NCBI GenBank assembly: GCA_015064925.1
Contig: SVRH01000004.1
Coordinates: 1 to 39,843 of the forward strand
Origin: Oscillospiraceae bacterium
GTDB lineage: Bacteria > Bacillota > Clostridia > Oscillospirales > CAG-272
Reading direction: 5' to 3'
DNA: 39,843 bases
The notes below the pieces were generated by a model. It searched no databases, was not told where the DNA came from, and saw nothing but the letters and a program-made list of their open reading frames with translations. Below, piece after piece: positions 24,566 to 31,814 of this stretch. Positions within the stretch are counted from its first letter, which is position 1; each line of letters begins with the position of its first letter. A program made the position numbers and the translations under genes.

Positions 24566-25366
24566 TTAAGAAATAAAGCCAATCAGTTCCAGCCATCGCA
24601 GCAGAAGGTCAGACCAAATACAAACGTGGCGGCTGACGGCATCCTCGCCCTTGGCAAGTCCGAGCCCGTGGTATCCCCTTGGGAACACGTGCAACTCGGT
24701 GGGGACATGACAGCGCTTGAGCGCTTGCGCATAGTATAGACTGTTCAGTACGTTTACCGCACTGTCCTCGAAGGTGTGCCAAATGAATGCCTGCGGGGCT
24801 TCTTCGGTGGCGATCAGATCGGGGCTGAGCGATTCGGCGAGCTCGTCGCAGTGATCGCCCAGCAGGTTGTGCGCCGAATCCTCGTGTGTGATCCCCTTAC
24901 CGAAGAGCCTGATCACCGGATAGCACAGGATCTGAGCATTGGGAAGATAGCTGACCGAATCGATCTCATCGGAGATGACCGGCGGATAGCTTTCACAGCA
25001 GGTGGCGGTTAGCGCCGCCAGATGACCGCCCGCCGAAGACCCCATGATGGCGATCTTTTGCGGATCGATACCGTGTTTTTTTGCATGGTAGCGTACGTAC
25101 TGGATGCCGCGACGGGCGTCCATGAGAGGAATGGGAAAGCGATGTGTGCGACAGCGGTAGTCCACCACGAAGGACAGAATCCCTTTTTCCGCAAAAAACT
25201 CCGCATAACCCTTTCCTTCATGCTCTGCACGGAAATAATAGGCGCCGCCCGGCAGGATCACAATGGCGCAGTCAGCCCGTTTTTTGGTGGGGACGTAGGC
25301 TGTGATCTGTACTGAATCGGGACAAGATTGCCAAAGAGAGGCGGTTTCGGTCTTGTAATGTTGCAT
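24566..25366 (-). CDS. Alpha/beta hydrolase, esterase/lipase family
   Basis: The 266-residue protein has the fold of the BD-FAE / acetyl-xylan-esterase-like group. Visible: the oxyanion-hole region VILPGGAYYFRAEHEGKGYAEFF, the nucleophile elbow IAIMGSSAGGHLAAL, a candidate catalytic Asp in FEDSAVNVLNSLYYAQAL, and the catalytic His in PRGYHGLGLA. No signal peptide, so cytoplasmic. It probably removes acetyl or similar groups from sugars taken up from plant or host glycans, but the substrate is not readable. A good site (aaggaggagctt) precedes the ATG, which lies just behind the luxS terminator; read-through from luxS or a weak own promoter would drive it. Confidence 0.85.
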   Translation of the reverse strand: MQHYKTETASLWQSCPDSVQITAYVPTKKRADCAIVILPGGAYYFRAEHEGKGYAEFFAEKGILSFVVDYRCRTHRFPIPLMDARRGIQYVRYHAKKHGIDPQKIAIMGSSAGGHLAALTATCCESYPPVISDEIDSVSYLPNAQILCYPVIRLFGKGITHEDSAHNLLGDHCDELAESLSPDLIATEEAPQAFIWHTFEDSAVNVLNSLYYAQALKRCHVPTELHVFPRGYHGLGLAKGEDAVSRHVCIWSDLLLRWLELIGFIS

Positions 25367-25385
25367 AAGCTCCTCCTAAGGTAGC

Positions 25386-25412
25386 AAAAACGGCATGACA
25401 AAAGCCATGCCG
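25386..25412 (-). terminator. Terminator of the luxS operon
   Basis: On the minus strand CGGCATG and CATGCCG form a stem followed by TTTTTG, about 7 bases downstream of the luxS stop codon. Confidence 0.8.
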
Positions 25413-25418
25413 CTGATT

Positions 25419-25889
25419 TTATGATTTGGGATAACTAAGATCGGTCAGATCCTTGCCTTGCAGGATCTTCAGATACTGAGTGGCGGCAGATTGGGCGCTG
25501 GCAAGATCCAGCTCACGGTAGTTGCCGCATTCGATCTCGGAGGCACCGAATACGGGGCCTTCGTGGGAAACGATTTTTTGCAGGATCTGCGTGACCAGTT
25601 CGCCAACGCTTGTCAGATCACAGTCGCGGATCAGCAGATAAAAGCCGGTGCGGCAGCCCATGGGTCCAAAGTAGATGACCTGAGAGCCGATGCTGCTGCT
25701 GCGCACGTAGGTGGCAAAGAGATGCTCGATGGTGTGCATGGTCAAATTGTCCAGATACTCGCCCCGGTTTGGCTTGCAAAAGCGCAGATCCAGCGTGGTA
25801 ATATCGCCGTCCTGACGGGAAAGATATATGCCGGGAGTGATGAATCGGTGATCTACTTCAAAGCTGGCAATTCGTTTGGGTTGTGCCAT
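25419..25889 (-). CDS. luxS: S-ribosylhomocysteine lyase (autoinducer-2 synthase)
   Basis: The 156-residue enzyme cleaves S-ribosylhomocysteine to homocysteine and DPD, the AI-2 precursor, in the activated methyl cycle. The metal site is complete: HTIEHLFATYVRSS supplies two His and Glu, and ECGNYRELDLASA supplies the Cys ligand. The catalytic Cys region GPMGCRTGFYL is also intact, and the N-terminal FEVDHRFITPGIY is typical. It starts 11 bases after the stop of the acidic-tailed membrane protein gene, so they form an operon. No MTA/SAH nucleosidase gene is in the window. Confidence 0.96.
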   Translation of the reverse strand: MAQPKRIASFEVDHRFITPGIYLSRQDGDITTLDLRFCKPNRGEYLDNLTMHTIEHLFATYVRSSSIGSQVIYFGPMGCRTGFYLLIRDCDLTSVGELVTQILQKIVSHEGPVFGASEIECGNYRELDLASAQSAATQYLKILQGKDLTDLSYPKS

Positions 25890-25900
25890 GATGTCACCTC

Positions 25901-27223
25901 CTAGGATCTGGGACCGAACATTTCGTCGGTCAGCGCGTCAAAGGCATCGTTTGCATCTTCGGGTACAGTCTTTGCGGTTTCTTCTTGGGGCTCTTCGGGA
26001 GTATCGGGAGTGTCTTCCTTGTCAAACGTCGGGGCATTTTCACCTTTTTCTGTGGGTAGCACGTCCACCAGCAGCTCGGCAAGTGCGTTGTCATCAAGCG
26101 GATCAAGAGCGTCGATCGGCACATCTGTGGCATCGGGCAGTACGTCATCCAGCGCGTCTGTCTCGGCATCCTCTTCGCCGGAGAAGGCACGGTCAAATAG
26201 GTCCAGATCGATCTTGGCGGTCAAAATGGGCTTTTCAATGTCGTTGTCCTCGGTGTAGTCGGGCTCCACCATGTCAACGCTGTTCTCTGTTGCCAGAGAA
26301 ACGGTCTGCGGCAGATCCTCCATGGCATCGGCGGAAGCCTGCAGGGCGTATTTCCATTCGGAAAGGAAGAGCAGCATGCGGCATGCTGCGTACATTGCGA
26401 TCATTGCCTCCATGCACGCGTAGATGGTTTGCAGAGAAACCTCCATGTCGCCCGCTACGGTGGCAATCAGACGGGGGATGCCGTTGGTGGCACAGAAGTA
26501 CAGCGCCAGTCCGGCACAAGCCAAATACAGGTTAGGTAGAGGCTTGGAGGCAAAGAAGCGGACCTCATACAGAATGAACAGCATTAGCGCCACAAGAGAA
26601 AGCAGATTGCAGGCGCGAATGGGAGAGGTCAGTCCCTCGTACATATACACGTGGGTGGTGATTAAGGAAAAGACCGCAAATCCGATGAGGCAAATGCCAA
26701 ATACGATCTGCAAAAACTCGCTGAAGCGGTCAGTAATGCCGGGAAACAGGAAGTACAGACTGGCGGGCACAGCAAGGATCATTGCCAACAGATTGGCGCT
26801 TCCCTGGAACTTGCCCAGCTCGAAGCTGTACATGGAAAAGATCAGATAGAGAACCGGGACTGCCAGGAGTGCAAAGCCTGTGAAGATGCGGATGATCTGC
26901 AGCGCGCCGCGCCGTTCGGGAAGGGCGGTCTGGCGGATCCTGTTGGATTTGATTCCCAGCAGAACCGCAACAGCGACCATACTGAGAAAGACTGCCACGC
27001 CAAGCACGGTAAAAACGGTCGTCATGGCATTGTCTTTGAAAAAGCGAAGCTGTATGCGCCCACTGTTGTATCCGGAGGTGCCGGTCATATAAGCAGAAAG
27101 CTTGTCGGTATTGAAAAGATGAAGATAAAGGCTGAGAACAGTGCCGATGACGGTGGCAAGGATCAATGATCCGGATAGGATCGTCATCGCACGGTAAAGC
27201 TTTTTCTCCCGTGTAACTAGCAT
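25901..27223 (-). CDS. Polytopic membrane protein with long acidic C-terminal tail
   Basis: The 440-residue protein has about eight to ten hydrophobic helices (for example ILSGSLILATVIGTVLSLYLHLF and LLSLVALMLFILYEV). It then has a roughly 130-residue tail very rich in Asp, Glu, Thr and Pro (for example SGEEDAETDALDDVLPDATD), which should be disordered. I start it at 27223 with an AAAGGGGAA site; the ORF track start is 23 residues upstream. It has a good promoter and precedes luxS by 11 bases. I do not recognise the family; there are no transporter, kinase or enzyme motifs. The conserved-looking part is only the membrane domain. Confidence 0.7.
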   Translation of the reverse strand: MLVTREKKLYRAMTILSGSLILATVIGTVLSLYLHLFNTDKLSAYMTGTSGYNSGRIQLRFFKDNAMTTVFTVLGVAVFLSMVAVAVLLGIKSNRIRQTALPERRGALQIIRIFTGFALLAVPVLYLIFSMYSFELGKFQGSANLLAMILAVPASLYFLFPGITDRFSEFLQIVFGICLIGFAVFSLITTHVYMYEGLTSPIRACNLLSLVALMLFILYEVRFFASKPLPNLYLACAGLALYFCATNGIPRLIATVAGDMEVSLQTIYACMEAMIAMYAACRMLLFLSEWKYALQASADAMEDLPQTVSLATENSVDMVEPDYTEDNDIEKPILTAKIDLDLFDRAFSGEEDAETDALDDVLPDATDVPIDALDPLDDNALAELLVDVLPTEKGENAPTFDKEDTPDTPEEPQEETAKTVPEDANDAFDALTDEMFGPRS

Positions 27224-27263
27224 GTTTGGGTTCCCCTTTCGGTTCAAAATATCCATACCCATT

Positions 27264-27292
27264 ATTATACATGATTTTTCTTCCGATTGCAA
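27264..27292 (-). promoter_or_regulatory. Sigma-A promoter of the membrane protein-luxS operon
   Basis: On the minus strand TTGCAA (27292-27287) and TATAAT (27269-27264) are separated by 17 bases. Confidence 0.8.
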
Positions 27293-27346
27293 TAATAAAA
27301 CGAAATATTTTTAAAGCTTCTTATACCGGTGCGGCTGAAAAAACGA

Positions 27347-27375
27347 TTGACAGTTTTCATCAAATATGGTATTCT
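27347..27375 (+). promoter_or_regulatory. Sigma-A promoter of the lipoprotein-GH27 operon
   Basis: TTGACA (27347-27352) and TATTCT (27370-27375) are separated by 17 bases. It is divergent from the luxS operon promoter across about 55 bases. Confidence 0.7.
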
Positions 27376-27407
27376 AATTATATCAATACAACGCTTTAGG
27401 AGGCAGT

Positions 27408-27866
27408 ATGAAAAGAACGGCAATACTGGCAATGCTACTTGCGCTACTGATGTTGCTTGCGGCTTGCGGCGGTGCAAAGGGCAATAACGGAAATGATGAC
27501 GAAGGCGGTGTGGAAGAGGGGGCCTCCGGCGAAACGCCCGATGACGGCGATGGCTCGGAGCGGACACCGAACACCGACGGCTCCGGTGAGGCATCTGCGG
27601 TGAAGGTAACAAAGAATGAAAACGGTCAGCTCGCGATCGAATTTCAGATCCCCGCAGCGGCAGGTAAAGAGGTATCTGTTCTTGTGCTCCCAAATGAAGC
27701 AGCTCTGCAAACATGGCAGAATAGCCCTGCTCAGGTGTTGGCGATCGAGCAGCTTATGGCGGATGCCGAGGGGGCGGGCAGCATAACGGTAACGGCAAAG
27801 CAGTCGGATACCTATGTGGCGGTCGTTTCCTATGCGGGCGGTAGAGAGATCGCCGCGTTGCAGTAA
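27408..27866 (+). CDS. Small lipoprotein with acidic Gly/Asp/Glu linker
   Basis: The 152-residue protein has a lipobox signal (MKRTAILAMLLALLMLLAAC). A low-complexity spacer rich in Gly, Asp, Glu and Ser covers residues 20-65. The folded C-terminal part (VKVTKNENGQLAIEFQIPAAAGKEVSVLVLPNEA) looks like a small beta-rich domain. It is not a recognised family. It starts behind TTAGGAGGC and precedes the GH27 gene by 23 bases on the same transcript, so it may be a surface partner in glycan handling. Confidence 0.7.
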   Translation: MKRTAILAMLLALLMLLAACGGAKGNNGNDDEGGVEEGASGETPDDGDGSERTPNTDGSGEASAVKVTKNENGQLAIEFQIPAAAGKEVSVLVLPNEAALQTWQNSPAQVLAIEQLMADAEGAGSITVTAKQSDTYVAVVSYAGGREIAALQ

Positions 27867-27889
27867 GACGGTGATAAGGAGTAAGCGAT

Positions 27890-30800
27890 ATGAAGAGCAG
27901 ATATATGCGTATCTTTACACGCCTTTTGGCGTTTGTGATGACTCTTGGCATGATGAGTGCCTGCTTTGTGGGCTACGGCGTGCAGGCAGAGGAGAAAGCG
28001 TCCTTTGAATCCAGAAAGACCCCCATCATGGGATGGGCTTCCTGGAACGCCTACCGCACCGACATCAGCGAAGAGATCATTCTTTCTCAGGCTACCAAGC
28101 TGAAGGAGCTGGGACTGGCGGATCTTGGCTACGTGTTTGTAAACGTGGATGACGGTTGGCAGTACGGCAGAGGCGAGGATGGCTACGTGAAGATCAACAC
28201 CACCCGTTTCCCCTCCGGTATGGATGATCTGGCGCAAAAGATCCATTCAATGGGTCTGAAGGCGGGCATTTATACCGACGCGGGTGCCTCCACCTGCGGC
28301 TGGGCTTCGGACAATGAGGTGACCAATGACGACGTGGGTCTGCTGGGCTATGAGGAGCAGGACCTGCGTAGATATTTCATCGACTGGGAATACGATTTCA
28401 TCAAGGTCGACTGGTGCGGCGGACGTGAACTGGGTCTTAACAAGCAGGAGCGCTATACCATGATCGGCGACGTGGTCAAAAAGATCGAGAACGAGATCGG
28501 CAAGGACAAGATTTATAACGTCTGCTGCTGGTCATTTCCGGGTGAGTGGGTTGTAGACGTGGCGGATTCCTGGCGTACCGGCGGCGATATTTTCAACAAT
28601 TTCGGCGCGGTGCTGGAGCAACTGGACAATATCAAATCCCTTTCCAAGTATAATGGCCCCGGTCATGTCAACGACCTTGACATGATGCAGGTGGGCAACG
28701 GTATGTCCTACGAGGAGGATAAATCCCATTTCTCCATGTGGTGCATGATGTCCACTCCTCTGATGCTGGGTATGGACCTGAACAGCATCAGCGAAGAGAC
28801 GCTTTCCATTATTTCCAATGCGGAGCTGATCGCGCTGGATCAGGACCCTGCCTGCATTCAGGCGACGGTTGCCAAGACCTACGGCGACAGCGTGGAGGCG
28901 TGGACCAAGGATCTGGGAGCTGCCGGCTCGGGCACCAAGGCGATCGCACTGCTGAATCGCTCGACCCGTGAGCAGACCGTTACCATTTCCTTTGAGGAAT
29001 TGGGGCTGAAGGGCGTGGAGGTTGTGCGCGATCTGTGGGCGCACGCCGATATTTCGACAGCAGATAACTTCCGCGTGACCATTCCTGCCCACGGCACCGT
29101 GGTTCTAAAGGCAAGCGGAACGCCCGTTGCTATCGAAGATGAAATGGACGATCTGCTGGTGGACGACGGATCCGTTGTCAAGAGCAACTGCAAGATGATC
29201 AATAAACCTGCCACCGTCAATCTGACCTCCCTTGGAAGCTATGATTGGGCGCATTTTGGCGGTACTACCAACCGAATGAAGGGGGGCGCGGGCGAAATTT
29301 CCCTGCGCTATGAGGGTAATTACTGTACCTACGGCAATGCTGCCTCCACTTACGTTTGGACAAACGGCGATACCACTCTGCGCAGCACGGGCGATACCAA
29401 CGGTGTGGGCGTGCTGGGCGTTGGGGCGTGGATGATGATCACCACTCCCTGCGATGAAAATCCGAGAACCCTGCAGGTTGCCATCGGTACCTTCTCTGCC
29501 GATATGAAGCTGGAGCTGATCGTGGGCGGCAAGGTGGTGCATTCCGAGGTGATCACGGGCGGAAACGATCAAAAGGTCGATAAGCTGGTGACGTGCTCCT
29601 ATGCCAGTGACAAGGCTACCGCCGCTCACCTGCGCTGGACTGTGACGAAAAAGCACGGCAACAGCGACAGCGTGAACGTGGAGGGCGTGGCATTGTCCAT
29701 GCAGGTGATCCAAAATACCTTGAGGACCCCTGAAATTTCGGTGGGTGCCGGCAGCGTAGAGGTAAAGAGCAACGTCAGTGCCGCAGTGGATGCCAAGTGT
29801 GTTCTGGCGCTGAGGGATACCGAAGGAAGACTGCAGGATCTGAAGGTGATTTCGATTGCCAAGGCAAGTGCCAAGGCGATCAAGCAGACGTTTGAGACTC
29901 CCTTTCATTTCGCGGGAAGCATATCGATGTATCTGTGGGATAAGGAGAATGCGCCGTTGACCGCGGTACAGACGGTCAACCTGAATACAGCATCGGTGGC
30001 GGATTACAGCATCGGTCCGATCTCTGCAAAGGCAATGCTCGCCAAGGGCGAGGCTGTACTTTTGGACGTGCGCACTGCCGAGGAATATGCAAACGGTCAT
30101 CTGGAGGGCGCGACCCATCTGGACTACTCCAAGATCGCCACCGATGCCGAAAGGCTGCTCAAAAACAAGGATCAAAAGATCATTGTGTACTGCTCGGCTG
30201 CCAAACGCAGCGCACAGGCGCTTACGGCACTGATGAAGCTGGGCTACACTGCAGTATACAATCTTGGCAGCATGGAAAACTTCAACGTGCAGCCGGTCAT
30301 CACCTTCTCTACCGACACCTGCCACGTGATCACGGCGGGCGAAAAGGTGAAGGTCAACTTCACTGCCAGCCCCTACGATGCTCCCGAGGTATACGTTTCT
30401 CAAGGCAAGAGTTCTACGCTTAAGGATGCCAAGCCGATGGACGAGTTTAAAGTCAGTGCGGTTGACAGCTATTACCTGACCCTTAAGGCGTATCTTGTGT
30501 ATGAGGGTGAGTGCTATGCCACCTGCGAGAGCGAATTCATTTACTGGTCTGAGGATACCGTGGATGCCTTTGCCACCGATCTTACCTGGACAACGGCAAC
30601 GATCGGCTGGGGTAACATTCATAAGAATCAGTCTGTGGACGGCCACAAGCTGACCATCGCAGGCAAGAATTTCAGCCACGGTATCGGTACCCATGCCACC
30701 TCCGACATCGTCATGAACGTGCCGGCGGGTGCTAAGAAATTCTTGGCAGTGGCGGGCTGCGACCTGGAGATGAGCGGCAGCAACACCATGATCTTCTACG

Positions 30801-30994
30801 TGTATATCGACGGTGAGCTGGTGGATAACTCTTCTCTGATCAAGATTGGTCAGTACTATATTTTTGACGTGGATATTCCCGAAAATGCAAAGGAGATCCG
30901 TTTGTATGCCTACGAGGGAACCTATGGTGGCAACACCAATGACCATGCCGACTGGGCGGTGGCAGGCTTCTTCAATGACGTAAAGGCAAGCTGA
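27890..30994 (+). CDS. GH27 alpha-galactosidase-like enzyme fused to rhodanese and NPCBM domains
   Basis: This 1034-residue exported protein has a hydrophobic leader; either VQA-EE cleavage or a lipobox-like MSAC is possible. Residues about 40-410 are a GH27/clan D alpha-galactosidase-like domain: GWASWNAY, VNVDDGWQ, LKAGIYTDAG, FIKVDWCGG with nucleophile D174, and WRTGGDI with acid/base D233. A beta-sandwich and a linker region cover about 410-710. A rhodanese-like domain follows near 710-800, with LLDVRTAEEYANGHLEGA and the loop VYCSAAKRSAQ, whose Cys (about 768) is kept. The C-terminal ~145 residues are an NPCBM-type carbohydrate-binding module (HGIGTHATSDIVMNVPAGAKKF; DHADWAVAGFF). It should cleave alpha-linked galactose from glycans outside the cell. 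The rhodanese domain is unexpected here. Confidence 0.85.
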   Translation: MKSRYMRIFTRLLAFVMTLGMMSACFVGYGVQAEEKASFESRKTPIMGWASWNAYRTDISEEIILSQATKLKELGLADLGYVFVNVDDGWQYGRGEDGYVKINTTRFPSGMDDLAQKIHSMGLKAGIYTDAGASTCGWASDNEVTNDDVGLLGYEEQDLRRYFIDWEYDFIKVDWCGGRELGLNKQERYTMIGDVVKKIENEIGKDKIYNVCCWSFPGEWVVDVADSWRTGGDIFNNFGAVLEQLDNIKSLSKYNGPGHVNDLDMMQVGNGMSYEEDKSHFSMWCMMSTPLMLGMDLNSISEETLSIISNAELIALDQDPACIQATVAKTYGDSVEAWTKDLGAAGSGTKAIALLNRSTREQTVTISFEELGLKGVEVVRDLWAHADISTADNFRVTIPAHGTVVLKASGTPVAIEDEMDDLLVDDGSVVKSNCKMINKPATVNLTSLGSYDWAHFGGTTNRMKGGAGEISLRYEGNYCTYGNAASTYVWTNGDTTLRSTGDTNGVGVLGVGAWMMITTPCDENPRTLQVAIGTFSADMKLELIVGGKVVHSEVITGGNDQKVDKLVTCSYASDKATAAHLRWTVTKKHGNSDSVNVEGVALSMQVIQNTLRTPEISVGAGSVEVKSNVSAAVDAKCVLALRDTEGRLQDLKVISIAKASAKAIKQTFETPFHFAGSISMYLWDKENAPLTAVQTVNLNTASVADYSIGPISAKAMLAKGEAVLLDVRTAEEYANGHLEGATHLDYSKIATDAERLLKNKDQKIIVYCSAAKRSAQALTALMKLGYTAVYNLGSMENFNVQPVITFSTDTCHVITAGEKVKVNFTASPYDAPEVYVSQGKSSTLKDAKPMDEFKVSAVDSYYLTLKAYLVYEGECYATCESEFIYWSEDTVDAFATDLTWTTATIGWGNIHKNQSVDGHKLTIAGKNFSHGIGTHATSDIVMNVPAGAKKFLAVAGCDLEMSGSNTMIFYVYIDGELVDNSSLIKIGQYYIFDVDIPENAKEIRLYAYEGTYGGNTNDHADWAVAGFFNDVKAS

Positions 30995-31008
30995 GGACAA
31001 ATTGCGGT

Positions 31009-31584
31009 ATGAGTAAAATAGAGTGGAAGGGCGGGGCACTTCTTGCCCCCGTCCCGCCCACAATGATCACCTGCGGTACGTTGGATACCCCCAACGTAAT
31101 GACGGTGGCGTGGACGGGAATTCTGAATACCAAGCCTCCCAAGACCTATATTTCGGTGCGCCCGGAGCGATTTTCTCACCCGATGATCCTGCAAAGCGGT
31201 GAGTTTGTGATCAATCTGACCACAGAAAAGCTGGTCAAGGCGGCGGACTTTTGCGGCGTGCGCAGCGGAAGAGATCTGGACAAATTCGCGCACTGCGGTC
31301 TGCATCCCGAAGCATCCTGCAAGGTGGCGGCTCCTTCTCTTGCCGAGAGCCCGCTATCGCTGGAATGTAAGGTGACCGACAGAGTCAGTCTCGGGAGCCA
31401 CGATATGTTCATTGCGGACATCGTGTGCGTCACGGTGGATGAAGCGCTGCTGACCCCCGAAGGGAAGCTGTGCCTTGATAAATGCGGCCTTGCGGCTTAT
31501 GCCCACGGGGAATATTTCGCATTGGGAAAAAAGCTGGGTAGCTTTGGCTATTCGGTAAGAAAAAAGAAAAAAACACGAAAGTAA
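31009..31584 (+). CDS. Flavin reductase-like (flavoredoxin) domain protein
   Basis: The 191-residue cytoplasmic protein matches the flavin reductase-like, FMN-binding family: PVPPTMITCGTLDTPNVMTVAWTGILNTKPPKTYISVRPERFSHPMI and EFVINLTTEKLVKAADFCG. These proteins bind FMN and carry electrons, often as flavoredoxin. It starts 14 bases after the GH27 gene and ends at a strong terminator, so it is on the same transcript. The electron partner is unknown. C-terminal residues are very lysine-rich (RKKKKTRK). Confidence 0.88.
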   Translation: MSKIEWKGGALLAPVPPTMITCGTLDTPNVMTVAWTGILNTKPPKTYISVRPERFSHPMILQSGEFVINLTTEKLVKAADFCGVRSGRDLDKFAHCGLHPEASCKVAAPSLAESPLSLECKVTDRVSLGSHDMFIADIVCVTVDEALLTPEGKLCLDKCGLAAYAHGEYFALGKKLGSFGYSVRKKKKTRK

Positions 31585-31586
31585 TA

Positions 31587-31615
31587 AAAAGCCAACGGGA
31601 CCGTTGGCTTTTTTG
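31587..31615. terminator. Terminator ending the GH27 operon
   Basis: AAAAGCCAACGG and CCGTTGGCTTTT form a perfect 12-base-pair stem with a two-base GA loop, followed by further Ts. It separates the GH27 operon from the polysaccharide locus. Confidence 0.9.
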
Positions 31616-31691
31616 TATGACAGCCCGCGAGTCGGATAAATATGACGCTCAAAAAATATATACAAAAAACAGGGAATTGTGGGAGAATGGC

Positions 31692-31720
31692 TTGAATTTC
31701 AAAACAGAATGTGTTATAAT
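31692..31720 (+). promoter_or_regulatory. Sigma-A promoter of the surface polysaccharide locus
   Basis: TTGAAT (31692-31697) and TATAAT (31715-31720) are separated by 17 bases. The leader to the first start codon is about 90 bases. No later promoter is evident between the closely spaced genes downstream. Confidence 0.8.
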
Positions 31721-31814
31721 GAAATGATCATTGTGGGAAAGACTACGCTTTGATCGGAATCAACGAATCAGTATAAATCGACCGCGACCGAGCGCGCGGC
31801 AGGAGATAGATGCA

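Noticed and set aside
27890-28000. Lipoprotein anchor on the GH27 protein
   Set aside because: MMSAC is only a marginal lipobox and a signal-peptidase I site VQA-EE follows at once, so I leave the anchoring mode open.
31731-31814. Extended start of the dehydratase gene
   Set aside because: The region is the 5' leader just after the promoter; the start at 31815 has an aggagat site and the expected N-terminus.
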